Under the pieces are notes generated by a model. That model saw nothing but the letters and a program-made list of their open reading frames with translations, ran no database searches and was not told where the DNA came from. The translations under genes were made by a program, and so were the position numbers. This document shows positions 1 to 6,955 of a stretch of DNA of 10,187 nt, one piece after another. Source of the DNA: Erysipelotrichaceae bacterium. GTDB taxonomy: Bacteria; Bacillota_I; Bacilli_A; Erysipelotrichales; Erysipelotrichaceae. Numbering within the stretch: position 1 is the first letter of the stretch; each line of letters starts with the position of its first letter. The stretch lies in NCBI GenBank assembly GCA_024709285.1, contig JANJWY010000073.1, positions 1-10,187 of the forward strand, given 5' to 3'.

Positions 1-34
1 CAGTGACATGGTGGATTCCTTTAAGTTGGTTCAT
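1..34 (-). CDS. VOC/glyoxalase-family ring-cleaving dioxygenase, N-terminal fragment
   Basis: Only the first 11 codons are in the window; they read MNQLKGIHHVT on the minus strand and the gene continues off the left edge. The start is supported by an AAGGAGA ribosome binding site (41-47) six bases before the ATG, and by a promoter further upstream. The GIHHVT string near the N-terminus is typical of the ring-cleaving dioxygenase branch of the vicinal-oxygen-chelate (glyoxalase) family, such as MhqA and MhqO of Bacillus. There the first His of such a motif is a metal ligand, and the proteins detoxify hydroquinones and catechols. That assignment rests on very few residues plus the MhqR-like palindrome in its promoter, so it is a family-level inference. 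Another VOC-fold protein would look the same over this stretch. Confidence 0.6.
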   Translation of the reverse strand, partial: MNQLKGIHHVT

Positions 35-60
35 TGATATTCTCCTTAAGTTATAATGCT

Positions 61-90
61 ATTATATTTCGAATTCGAAATAATTGCCAG
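61..90 (-). promoter_or_regulatory. Promoter of the VOC/dioxygenase gene
   Basis: Read on the minus strand there is a perfect -10 box TATAAT (66 to 61). Eighteen bases upstream lies CTGGCA (90 to 85), a 4/6 match to TTGACA. The predicted transcript starts near position 54, giving a leader of about 20 bases that carries the AAGGAGA ribosome binding site. The spacer is almost filled by an 18-bp palindrome, listed separately. Confidence 0.6.
65..82. promoter_or_regulatory. Perfect 18-bp palindrome, probable MhqR-type (MarR family) operator
   Basis: TATTTCGAATTCGAAATA is self-complementary over all 18 bases. It lies between the -10 and -35 boxes of the minus-strand dioxygenase promoter, sharing two bases with the -10, so a bound repressor would block RNA polymerase. 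From memory, the Bacillus subtilis MhqR operator consensus is close to TATCTCGAATTCGAGATA; the sequence here would match 16 of 18 positions, and the two differences are symmetric. MhqR represses VOC-family dioxygenases and azoreductases and is inactivated by quinone-like electrophiles. The palindrome is seen directly; the regulator is inferred, and no marR-like gene is in the window. Confidence 0.7.
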
Positions 91-151
91 TCTTATGCCC
101 AAGTGTATAAGGGGATGTATCGAAGAAATCACTTATAGCTCTTGTAGAATA

Positions 152-160
152 TGGTACAAT
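152..160 (+). promoter_or_regulatory. Extended -10 promoter for the methyltransferase gene
   Basis: TGGTACAAT fits the extended -10 form TGnTATAAT with one mismatch. No good -35 box sits 17 bases upstream (CTTATA at 132-137 is weak), as is common for extended -10 promoters. Transcription would begin near 167. This argues against the upstream ATG at 56 and for translation from the ATG at 185. Confidence 0.45.
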
Positions 161-184
161 GTACGAAAGAATGTGAGACCAATT

Positions 185-1219
185 ATGAAGATTCAAAAAA
201 ACCTTGAAATAGACCAATTTTTCCAACGTTGCTTGAATAATTTGAAAAAAGAAGATAAGAATCGCTTTTTAGGTGCGAAAGTAACAAAGAAGAATGAAAA
301 CTATCTTCAACAACAGATGAGAAAATCCGGATTTCAAGAGTTCTTCGGTCCTTTAGAACAATGGCCATCACTTTTTATTCGCTCACAGGATGTCATAAAC
401 AGTCCATATAATTCCTCAATAAAGCTGAATATGATTAAAAACGAGGAATTTCGCTTTTCATCTGAGATGTTACCCGCCAATCAGCTCTTTAATGTTTCCG
501 GCATCATCTATGATCAAAACCGTGAACTCAATGACTGGATGCAGCTGCGCGCCTTGGATGAACCTTATTTGGCCAATGTGCTGTGGCAAGGTGATGATGT
601 CTGGATGCTGGATGCGCCATCGGAATCGAATACGATTGATTCCTACGCAAGTAAAGCCCGTGGAAATGTCTTGACCTTCGGACTGGGAATCGGTTATTTT
701 ACATTTATGGCATTATTGAATCCAAACGTTACTTCAGTGACAATCATAGAAAAATCATCGAGTGTGATTGCGATGTTCAAGCAGTATATTTTACCCCAGT
801 TTCAAGCAAGAGATCGATTAAACATTATTGAAGGAGATGCTTTTGACTATTTTAATGAGACATTTATTCAAACGTTCGATTATGTATTTGTTGATATTTG
901 GAAATCCGGGGATGATGGATTTCTGATCATCGAACAATTACTGGAACAATATCTTCCGCCTCACAACAAAGTGGATTTTTGGATTGAGAGTTCTTGTTTC
1001 GAGTTTATTCCTGCGCTTATCATGCTGTACTTTCGCTCGATTGCGAATCAAAAAATCGAATATCATTCAGATCCTTTGTACCAACGGATTCTTCAAAAAA
1101 CTGCGAAATACTTTGAAAAGGAGAATATAATCCTATCCGATGTCGATTCGTTGAAAGATCGTATGTATGATTTGAGAATTTTAAGAGAAATATGTTCGAT
1201 AAGCCCAGATCGTTATTAA
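185..1219 (+). CDS. SAM-dependent methyltransferase / spermidine synthase-like protein
   Basis: The protein has 344 residues from the ATG at 185. An in-frame ATG at 56 is possible, but that extension would run through the divergent operator and the extended -10 at 152-160, has an atypical composition and lacks a ribosome binding site. At 185 there is a modest GTGAG at 173-177. Residues 163-172 (LTFGLGIGYF) form the glycine-rich motif I of a Rossmann-fold methyltransferase. An acidic strand end follows (TIIEKS, 186-191), then GDAFDYF (217-223) and FDYVFVDIWKSGDDG (231-245), the order seen in spermidine synthases and related class I methyltransferases. The N-terminal 150 residues are family-specific and carry no motif I recognise. 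The polyamine-synthase signature with a D-x-x-D-P segment is not evident, so aminopropyl transfer is doubtful. No membrane segment or signal peptide is seen. Substrate unknown. It appears to be transcribed alone. Confidence 0.75.
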   Translation: MKIQKNLEIDQFFQRCLNNLKKEDKNRFLGAKVTKKNENYLQQQMRKSGFQEFFGPLEQWPSLFIRSQDVINSPYNSSIKLNMIKNEEFRFSSEMLPANQLFNVSGIIYDQNRELNDWMQLRALDEPYLANVLWQGDDVWMLDAPSESNTIDSYASKARGNVLTFGLGIGYFTFMALLNPNVTSVTIIEKSSSVIAMFKQYILPQFQARDRLNIIEGDAFDYFNETFIQTFDYVFVDIWKSGDDGFLIIEQLLEQYLPPHNKVDFWIESSCFEFIPALIMLYFRSIANQKIEYHSDPLYQRILQKTAKYFEKENIILSDVDSLKDRMYDLRILREICSISPDRY

Positions 1220-1268
1220 TATAATCATCAGAGATATAATCAGACAAAAAAATCTATTCAAGGATTAG

Positions 1269-1277
1269 TGCTATAAT
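1269..1277 (+). promoter_or_regulatory. Extended -10 promoter for the zinc metallopeptidase gene
   Basis: TGCTATAAT is a perfect extended -10 element, with no clear -35 at 17 bases. The predicted start near 1284 gives a leader of about 32 bases containing the GGAGG ribosome binding site at 1303-1307. The gap before it (1220-1268) holds no terminator hairpin that I can see, so read-through from the methyltransferase gene is possible. Confidence 0.55.
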
Positions 1278-1315
1278 GAAGGTATAGAGCACATATGTTC
1301 TTGGAGGTTTTTGAT

Positions 1316-2173
1316 ATGAAATGGAAAGGTAGAACAACGAGCGGAAACGTAACTGACCGTCGTATTGGTGGAAGTAAAACAGCTATCGGCGGTGTAGGTA
1401 TTGCGGTTTTGCTTATATACACATTGGTGACCGGGGATCCCAGTGCATTGCTTGGCAGTTTATTTAACGGAGGATCGAGCAATAATGATCCCTTAACTGC
1501 TGAAGAAGTTGAGATGGGTGAGTTTGTTTCAGTCGTTTTGGCGGATACTGAAGTCGTCTGGAAGAAAGTATTTGCAGAATATGATAAGGTATATCAGCCG
1601 GCAAAGCTGGTGCTTTACAGAGATACTACAAATTCCGGATGTGGAACGGCTTCTTCAAATATCGGACCGTTCTACTGCTCGGCTGATCAGACGATTTACA
1701 TTGACTTAATATTCTATAAAGATCTGAAGACGCGTTTCAATGCCCCTGGTGATTTCGCGATGGCCTATGTCATCGCCCATGAAGTTGGACATCATATTCA
1801 ATATCAATTAGGAATACTGGAAGAGTTCTATGATTTACGTGAAAAAGTCAGTACTACCGAATTCAACGCTCTATCCGTACGGCTAGAACTTCAGGCGGAT
1901 TATATGGCTGGAGTGTGGGCTCATCATATTCAAGGAATGGGGTATCTAGAAGAAGGAGATTTGCAGGAAGCCATCAATGCGGCAGGGGCCGTAGGGGATG
2001 ACAGGATTCAGCAGCAAACGCAGGGAAGAGTGACACCTGACAACTTTACACATGGTACTTCAGAGCAACGGATCCGATGGTTTAAAAAAGGATTTACTGC
2101 CGGAGATTTGGAAGACGGTGATACTTTTAGCGCAACAACTCTTTTTTTCGGAAATGAGCATTGTATCTGCTAG
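1316..2173 (+). CDS. ypfJ: Neutral zinc metallopeptidase, YpfJ family, membrane-anchored
   Basis: The protein has 285 residues from the ATG at 1316, set by GGAGG at 1303-1307; an in-frame ATG at 1295 lies upstream of that site and is rejected. The N-terminus MKWKGRTTSGNVTDRR is the hallmark of the YpfJ/KPN_02809 family. A single hydrophobic segment (about residues 22-40) should anchor it in the membrane with the catalytic domain outside. HEVGHH (155-160) is the HExxH zinc motif with H155, E156 and H159. E191 in the ELQADYMAG segment is the probable third ligand. The family block SGCGTASSNIGPFYCSADQ precedes the motif, and the C-terminal HGTSEQRIRWFKKGF block is also typical. Substrate unknown for the whole family. 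The short tail after DTFSA ends in a Cys-rich NEHCIC and looks strain-specific. Unrelated to the downstream operon. Confidence 0.9.
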   Translation: MKWKGRTTSGNVTDRRIGGSKTAIGGVGIAVLLIYTLVTGDPSALLGSLFNGGSSNNDPLTAEEVEMGEFVSVVLADTEVVWKKVFAEYDKVYQPAKLVLYRDTTNSGCGTASSNIGPFYCSADQTIYIDLIFYKDLKTRFNAPGDFAMAYVIAHEVGHHIQYQLGILEEFYDLREKVSTTEFNALSVRLELQADYMAGVWAHHIQGMGYLEEGDLQEAINAAGAVGDDRIQQQTQGRVTPDNFTHGTSEQRIRWFKKGFTAGDLEDGDTFSATTLFFGNEHCIC

Positions 2174-2207
2174 ATATATAACAGTATGAAGTATGGCTAA
2201 AGCCGGA

Positions 2208-2236
2208 TTGTTATTTGATTGCATCAGGATTATAAT
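2208..2236 (+). promoter_or_regulatory. Promoter of the mocA-xdh operon
   Basis: TTGTTA (2208-2213) is followed after exactly 17 bases by TATAAT (2231-2236); a second TATAAT overlaps at 2236-2241. Transcription would begin near 2243-2248, giving a leader of about 85-90 bases before the mocA start. No riboswitch fold was recognised in the leader. There is a short TACATGTA palindrome at 2261-2268 just after the start site, which could be a regulator contact but is too short to claim. The preceding gap (2174-2207) has no convincing terminator. Confidence 0.6.
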
Positions 2237-2332
2237 ATAATTAATAAAACAATAAAATCATACATGTAAAAGTAGCACAGGTTGCGTATGTTTTTTGTCC
2301 ACAGATTTTGTCACTTTAAAGGGGGAGTGTCT

Positions 2333-2923
2333 ATGTGCACAGAAGGTGTGATCATCGCTGCAGGACAATCCGAACGGATGACACCCCACTATAAACTGCT
2401 TTTACCGCTGAATGGACAATCCGTTCTTAGGCATAGCATTTTTTCGATGTTGCCATATGTATCCCGAATTATTGTTGTTACCGGATATCGAAGTGATGAC
2501 ATCATTGATCATATTAAAGATATCGAAAGAGTTCAAACCATTTTTAATCTCAATCATCAACAAGGCATGTTTTCATCCATCATTACCGGTGTTTCACAGG
2601 TGAAAGGAAAACATGCTTTTATATTGCCTGCAGACTGCCCTTTTATCAGTGCTGAAGTATATCAAAGAATGTCACAGTGTGAGGGAGATATCGTTATACC
2701 GGTATTCAATAATCAAATGGGACATCCGATTCGATTGAGCAAATCAGCAATCCTACAACTTATCCTTGAACCCGAAGATTCCACATTAAAATCATTTATA
2801 AAGCAACATTCTTATCGAACGGTTGAAACCGATGATCCAGGTATTCTAATGGATATCGATACGACAGAAGACTACGAAGAAGCTATTCAATATATTATGA
2901 AAAAGGAGAGGAATCATGAATAA
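2333..2923 (+). CDS. mocA: Molybdenum cofactor cytidylyltransferase (MocA-like)
   Basis: This 196-residue protein transfers CMP from CTP to molybdopterin, making the cytosine-dinucleotide cofactor used by xanthine dehydrogenase-family enzymes. The start at 2333 follows the AAAGGGGGAG ribosome binding site (2318-2327); an in-frame TTG at 2282 lies upstream of this site and is rejected. It is a single nucleotidyltransferase domain of the MobA/MocA type: GVIIAAGQSERM (5-16) with K21 for the nucleotide, GMFSSI (78-83) as in the MocA subgroup, PADCP (99-103) with metal-binding D101, GHP (130-132), and DIDTTEDY (174-181). Position 17, usually Gly in the RMG motif, is Thr here. It is first in the operon and its last eight bases overlap the molybdopterin subunit gene, which fits dedicated cofactor supply. 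A MobA (guanylyl) role is less likely given the partner enzyme. Confidence 0.88.
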   Translation: MCTEGVIIAAGQSERMTPHYKLLLPLNGQSVLRHSIFSMLPYVSRIIVVTGYRSDDIIDHIKDIERVQTIFNLNHQQGMFSSIITGVSQVKGKHAFILPADCPFISAEVYQRMSQCEGDIVIPVFNNQMGHPIRLSKSAILQLILEPEDSTLKSFIKQHSYRTVETDDPGILMDIDTTEDYEEAIQYIMKKERNHE

Positions 2924-5036
2924 AATAAGTGAATCAATCAAACGATTTGATTTTGAAGATAAAATTTCAGGGAAAGCCATCTACACACCGGATGTTCACA
3001 TTGAAGGAATGATTTATGCGAAGACACTCCGATCAAAGGTTCCTCGCGCAAAGATAGTATACATCCAGATTCCGACATTACCTGAGGGCTATTTTATCGT
3101 AGATCACCACGATATACCTGAAAAAAATGTCATACCGGTTGTATTTGACGATCAACCGATATTTGCAACTGATGAGGTTAACTATATCGGTGAACCCATC
3201 CTGCTCGTGGTCGGACCAGAGAAAATCGTCATTCTGGAAATCATGGATAAAATCATTATTGAGTATCAGGCGATTCAGCCAATTTTAAGTATTGAAGATG
3301 CTGAGTCTTGCAGCGCTCCGTTTATCTTCAAAAACCAACCCCACTTTGTTAAGTACGAATATCAGAAGGGCAGCTTTTATGAGTCTGTCAAATGTGCTAA
3401 GCGTGTTATCTCGGATGAATTCAGAACCGGATATCAAGAGCAGGCATACTTGGAAACTCAGTCCATGTTCGCAACGTATGACGGTCATACAGTATGTGTA
3501 CAAGGGTCCATGCAATGTCCCTACTACATTGTTGAATCATTGAAAGTTGCGTTGGGGTGGGATGAGTCGAGGATTCGAGTTATTCAGATGCCAACCGGAG
3601 GTGCGTTTGGGGGTAAAGAGGAGTATCCCTCTTTGCCCGGAGTACATGCAGCTCTAGCCTCAATTAAGACCAAACGACCCGTACAATTGGTTTTTGAACG
3701 ACAAGAAGATATTCAGTGTTCAACTAAGCGGCATCCGACCATTATCCGCATAGAAAGCTATATTGATGAAAATGATGACATCATTGCCCGCGATATTGAA
3801 GTAAAGTCAGATGGGGGTGCTTATGCCGGATTGTCCAGTGTCGTATTGCAACGGACGATATTCAGCATCGCAGGTTGTTATAACATTGGAAATCTGCGAG
3901 TCCGAGGAACTGTTTTTGCGACAAATAATGTTGTGACAGGTGCCTTTCGCGGATTCGGCGGTCCTCAGGCTTTTTATGCGATTGAAATGCACATGGAAAA
4001 CATGGCTAATCAGTTAGAGGCCGATCCGATTGAACTGAGAAGAAAGTACTTTGTAAAACAAGGAGATACATCCTCAACTCAAGGAATTTTCTATGATCCT
4101 ATTGTTCTGGATTTGATTGCGGATGAAGTGATTGCCATGTCTGATTTCAATGAGAAGAGGTTGAGATTTAAAAGCGAAAAACTGAAGGGAATCGGTTGTT
4201 CCATTTTCTATCATGGATGTGGCTTTACCGGTGCTGGTGAAGCGGAACTGATAAAACCTTCGGTTCGACTTAAAAAAGATAAATCGGAAGTAGAAATTTT
4301 TATTTCAAGTACAGAAATCGGTCAAGGTGTCTTAACGACCATGCGAAAAATCGTAGCATCGACTCTGGACATATCCATCGATCATGTCCATCACAATTAT
4401 CCGGATTCCCGTAATTGTCCGGATTCAGGTCCAACCGTAGCCTCTCGGACAGTGCTTATCGTAGGAAGACTGTTACAGGACTGTGCGATTGAGATGAAAA
4501 AACGTTGGAATGAAGAATCGTTTGATATCATTCAAAACTATGTTTATCCCTCACATTTGAGTTGGGATAATCAGATATTCAAAGGAAATGCCTATCCTGA
4601 TTATTCTTGGGGTGCGAATGTCGTTGAAGTTGAAATTGATGAGAATACATATGAAATTGATGTTAAGGGCATTTGGGCGGTTTACGATATCGGAACTCCG
4701 ATTGATAGTAAAATCGTAAAAGGTCAGATCGAAGGAGGTATCGTTCAAGGATTGGGTTATGCCATGATGGAGGTACTAGAGTCAAAAGCCGGGAAGTTAT
4801 CTCAAGACACGTTTACTACCTATATTATTCCTTCATCCTTGGACATTCCTCCGATTTTCAGTAAGCTAGTCGAAAACCCTTCAACCGTTGGTCCATTTGG
4901 GGCTCGAGGATTAGGTGAATTACCGTTGGTCGGAGTTGCTCCGGCGTTGGCAAGCGCAGTTCAACAAGCCATTGGCACTAAGATAACTAAAATACCCATT
5001 ACTCCGGAAGATATTTTAAAGGAGGTTCAATCATGA
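2916..5036 (+). CDS. xdhA: Xanthine dehydrogenase-type molybdenum hydroxylase, molybdopterin-binding subunit
   Basis: This 706-residue subunit binds the Mo-pterin cytosine dinucleotide and hydroxylates the substrate. An N-terminal a/b-hammerhead domain (about 10-125) precedes the two Mo-cofactor domains. Visible motifs are GGAFGGKE (228-235), GAFRGFGGPQ (342-351), EIGQG (467-471), GPTVASR (505-511) and GARGLGEL (662-669), in which E668 is the expected catalytic base. From memory of the family, E235 and R345 correspond to the Glu/Arg pair that orients purines in xanthine dehydrogenases and that differs in aldehyde oxidases, so a purine substrate is favoured. It is somewhat shorter than the usual 750-780 residues. 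The start has a GGAG ribosome binding site and overlaps mocA by eight bases; the stop overlaps the next gene as ATGA. No signal peptide, so cytoplasmic. No in-frame TGA, so not itself a selenoprotein. Confidence 0.92.
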   Translation: MNKISESIKRFDFEDKISGKAIYTPDVHIEGMIYAKTLRSKVPRAKIVYIQIPTLPEGYFIVDHHDIPEKNVIPVVFDDQPIFATDEVNYIGEPILLVVGPEKIVILEIMDKIIIEYQAIQPILSIEDAESCSAPFIFKNQPHFVKYEYQKGSFYESVKCAKRVISDEFRTGYQEQAYLETQSMFATYDGHTVCVQGSMQCPYYIVESLKVALGWDESRIRVIQMPTGGAFGGKEEYPSLPGVHAALASIKTKRPVQLVFERQEDIQCSTKRHPTIIRIESYIDENDDIIARDIEVKSDGGAYAGLSSVVLQRTIFSIAGCYNIGNLRVRGTVFATNNVVTGAFRGFGGPQAFYAIEMHMENMANQLEADPIELRRKYFVKQGDTSSTQGIFYDPIVLDLIADEVIAMSDFNEKRLRFKSEKLKGIGCSIFYHGCGFTGAGEAELIKPSVRLKKDKSEVEIFISSTEIGQGVLTTMRKIVASTLDISIDHVHHNYPDSRNCPDSGPTVASRTVLIVGRLLQDCAIEMKKRWNEESFDIIQNYVYPSHLSWDNQIFKGNAYPDYSWGANVVEVEIDENTYEIDVKGIWAVYDIGTPIDSKIVKGQIEGGIVQGLGYAMMEVLESKAGKLSQDTFTTYIIPSSLDIPPIFSKLVENPSTVGPFGARGLGELPLVGVAPALASAVQQAIGTKITKIPITPEDILKEVQS

Positions 5037-5500
5037 AAGTAAACTTTGTACTTAATCAAAATAATGTAAGTGTCGATGTTGAACATTCGAATCGTTTGCT
5101 CGATGTATTGCGTGATCTTCATCAAACATCTGTCAAAGAAGGATGTGGAGAAGGTGAATGTGGAACATGTTCAGTTTTACTGAATGGGAAGCTGGTCAAC
5201 TCCTGTTTGATAGCAATTGCAACTGTGGAGGGATGTCATGTTACTACGCTGGAAGGATATCGAAATACAAAACGATTTGAGGCTATTAAAAAGGGATTTG
5301 AGGTGAGCGGAGGTGTACAATGCGGATTTTGCACACCGGGATTTGTATTGGCTGCGGAAGCAATTCTATCAGAAAATCCTGATCCAACCACTGCTGAGAT
5401 AAGAAAAGGAATCGAAGGAAATCTTTGTCGTTGTACGGGATATCAGATGATCATCGACGGTATCCTTGCAGCCAAAAATATAGGTAAAGGACTATGGTAA
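5033..5500 (+). CDS. xdhC: Xanthine dehydrogenase-type [2Fe-2S] iron-sulfur subunit
   Basis: This 155-residue electron-transfer subunit carries two [2Fe-2S] clusters. The N-terminal plant ferredoxin-like domain has C38, C43, C46 and C58 (spacing C-x4-C-x2-C-x11-C). The C-terminal four-helix domain has C97, C100, C132 and C134 (C-x2-C-x31-C-x-C) in the contexts QCGFCTPG and EGNLCRCTGYQ. All eight ligands are present and the length is normal for the family. It relays electrons from the molybdenum site to FAD. The start is fixed by a strong TAAAGGAGG (5017-5025), and its ATG overlaps the stop of the molybdopterin subunit by four bases, implying translational coupling. The symbol follows E. coli xdhABC naming; do not confuse it with the XdhC/CoxI maturation factor. 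Confidence 0.95.
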   Translation: MKVNFVLNQNNVSVDVEHSNRLLDVLRDLHQTSVKEGCGEGECGTCSVLLNGKLVNSCLIAIATVEGCHVTTLEGYRNTKRFEAIKKGFEVSGGVQCGFCTPGFVLAAEAILSENPDPTTAEIRKGIEGNLCRCTGYQMIIDGILAAKNIGKGLW

Positions 5501-6342
5501 AATCATTTCAACCGACAACTTTATCCGAAGCACTGGATATCCGAATGAACTATGATGTCATGGTTTTTTGTGGTGGTAGTGATATCATGATTAAGTATCG
5601 CAGTTGGTCCGGTACTCCGGCACAGTTTCCCAAGGATGTTATGTATATCGGTCATCTAAAAGAGCTTAAATCTCTCGATGTCAATCCTTCAGAGATTACC
5701 ATAGGGGCTGCTGTCAGTTTTTCTCAGTTTTTGAATGATGAGCGAATACCGACTATGTTTAAGAAGCCTATTGAGCAGATAGGGTCTGTGGCTATTCGGA
5801 ATATCGGTACATTTGCGGGTAATATTTGTCATGCGTCACCAGCGGGAGATACTTTGCCAATGTTGTATGCATTGAATGCGAAAGTCGTTTTGATGTCAAA
5901 GAGGTTTAGAAGAGTTGTTGCCATTGAAGATTTTATATCCGGTCCCGGAGTGACGTGTCTGAAGAACGATGAGATTTTAACCTATATTATCATTCCAAAT
6001 ACTATTTTCAGTCATTCCTTTTATCGCAAGGTGGGTTCACGGAAAGCCAATGCCATTTCGAAGGTATCGGTATTTGCGGTTGCGGATGTTGTCGAATATC
6101 GCTTGGCTGATGTCAGGATTGCCGTGGGATCATGTGGTCCGATCGTAATTCGATTGAAAGATGCAGAAGCAAGAATTATTGGATCAAATATATCCGAGTC
6201 TGATCAGACGGTTAATTCATTACTCAGGATGTTTGATGACAAAATAGTTCCCATCGACGATGTTCGTTCGACGAAAGTTTATCGAAGCAAAGTTGCATTG
6301 AATCTTATTGAAACATTCTTAGCAAAGGAGTTGAGACAATGA
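5494..6342 (+). CDS. xdhB: Xanthine dehydrogenase-type FAD-binding subunit
   Basis: This 282-residue subunit of the CO dehydrogenase flavoprotein / FAD_binding_5 type accepts electrons from the iron-sulfur subunit and passes them to NAD+ or another acceptor. The N-terminal FAD loop is CGGSDIMIK (26-34). The second flavin loop is IRNIGTFAGNICHASPAGD (101-119), a near-perfect family signature. The C-terminal domain contains FYRKVGSRKANAISKV, usual for this subunit. The length is normal. The ATG overlaps the end of the iron-sulfur gene by seven bases, with AAAGGA just upstream as ribosome binding site. The stop overlaps the next ATG by four bases. The gene order Mo - FeS - FAD differs from E. 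coli xdhABC (Mo - FAD - FeS). The electron acceptor cannot be read from the sequence. Confidence 0.93.
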   Translation: MVKSFQPTTLSEALDIRMNYDVMVFCGGSDIMIKYRSWSGTPAQFPKDVMYIGHLKELKSLDVNPSEITIGAAVSFSQFLNDERIPTMFKKPIEQIGSVAIRNIGTFAGNICHASPAGDTLPMLYALNAKVVLMSKRFRRVVAIEDFISGPGVTCLKNDEILTYIIIPNTIFSHSFYRKVGSRKANAISKVSVFAVADVVEYRLADVRIAVGSCGPIVIRLKDAEARIIGSNISESDQTVNSLLRMFDDKIVPIDDVRSTKVYRSKVALNLIETFLAKELRQ

Positions 6343-6953
6343 AGAAAAGTCTGAATATCATCCTCTTTTGGGGAGCAATATGGGGCATCACGGAAGCAAC
6401 CTTAGGTTATGTATTGCATTTATTCTCGATACCGCTTCCTGGATTACCGGGATTACTGATGTTTCCGGTTGCGTTTGTATTTATGCATCGGGTATATGAT
6501 TCAACGCAAGATGCCATGTCCGTGGTGCAAATTGCCTGTGTTGCAGCGATGATCAAACTAACAGATTTACTTTTTGGTGGGTTATTGACCATCTATATTA
6601 TCAATCCGGCTCTATCATTAATTATCGAAGCGCTTGCGGTAGCAATAGTTTTCAGTCTGATAGAAAGACATCAACGAAAGATCAACTTTGTGGATATTTT
6701 TGCGATGGGATGGATATGGCGAGGAGTATTCTTGGGATATATGATTATAATCTCAAAATTTTCGCTACCGGCCGGACTGGTTACCAGCGGTTGGGGTGTT
6801 GCGCTTCGATTTTGGATTGCTGAAAGTTTTTTTAATGCGATTCTGATACGCAGTTATCTCGCATTGACCGAGAATCGGAAATCACTAAACCCAAGTCCAA
6901 CATTATCCTGGACATTGATCTTCATAGCCATCGTTGTTCAACGATTGTTTTAG
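6339..6953 (+). CDS. Polytopic membrane protein of unknown function, linked to the xdh operon
   Basis: I do not recognise the family. The 204-residue protein has about six or seven hydrophobic segments (near 6-28, 35-50, 60-80, 81-107, 118-138, 150-172 and 190-203). Several charged or polar residues lie inside or at the edge of these segments: E19, H27, H50, D76, E97, R128, E162 and N166. A Gly/Pro-rich stretch SIPLPGLPGLLMFP (30-43) separates the first two segments. Small size, multiple helices and such motifs recall substrate-binding (S) components of ECF transporters, but no ECF partner is in the window and I see no diagnostic S-component motif. Its ATG overlaps the FAD-subunit stop (ATGA), with AAAGGAG at 6325-6331 upstream. 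The coupling suggests a role with the hydroxylase: substrate or molybdate uptake, or membrane docking. No specific function is supported. Confidence 0.85.
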   Translation: MKKSLNIILFWGAIWGITEATLGYVLHLFSIPLPGLPGLLMFPVAFVFMHRVYDSTQDAMSVVQIACVAAMIKLTDLLFGGLLTIYIINPALSLIIEALAVAIVFSLIERHQRKINFVDIFAMGWIWRGVFLGYMIIISKFSLPAGLVTSGWGVALRFWIAESFFNAILIRSYLALTENRKSLNPSPTLSWTLIFIAIVVQRLF

Positions 6954-6955
6954 AC

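Noticed and set aside
56..184. In-frame upstream extension of the methyltransferase gene starting at ATG 56
   Set aside because: It crosses the divergent promoter/operator and the extended -10 at 152-160, has no ribosome binding site and encodes an unusual Cys-rich stretch.
1220..1242. Direct repeat of TATAATCA in the gap before the metallopeptidase gene
   Set aside because: Two AT-rich octamers 15 bases apart are expected by chance in such sequence and do not align with the promoter.
2130..2173. Frameshift at the metallopeptidase C-terminus because of the odd NEHCIC tail
   Set aside because: All family motifs including the C-terminal HGTSEQR block are in one frame and the length is near normal; a variable tail is the simpler reading.
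2196..2205. GGCTAAAGCC as a terminator of the metallopeptidase gene
   Set aside because: Only four base pairs with a two-base loop and no T-run; not a credible intrinsic terminator.
2282..2332. Upstream TTG start for mocA
   Set aside because: The strong AAAGGGGGAG site at 2318-2327 points to the ATG at 2333, and the family motif begins right after that ATG.
2916..5036. Possible selenoprotein, given the link of some molybdenum hydroxylases with selenium
   Set aside because: No in-frame TGA occurs in any of the three subunit genes; selenium as a cofactor ligand would leave no such mark and cannot be judged here.
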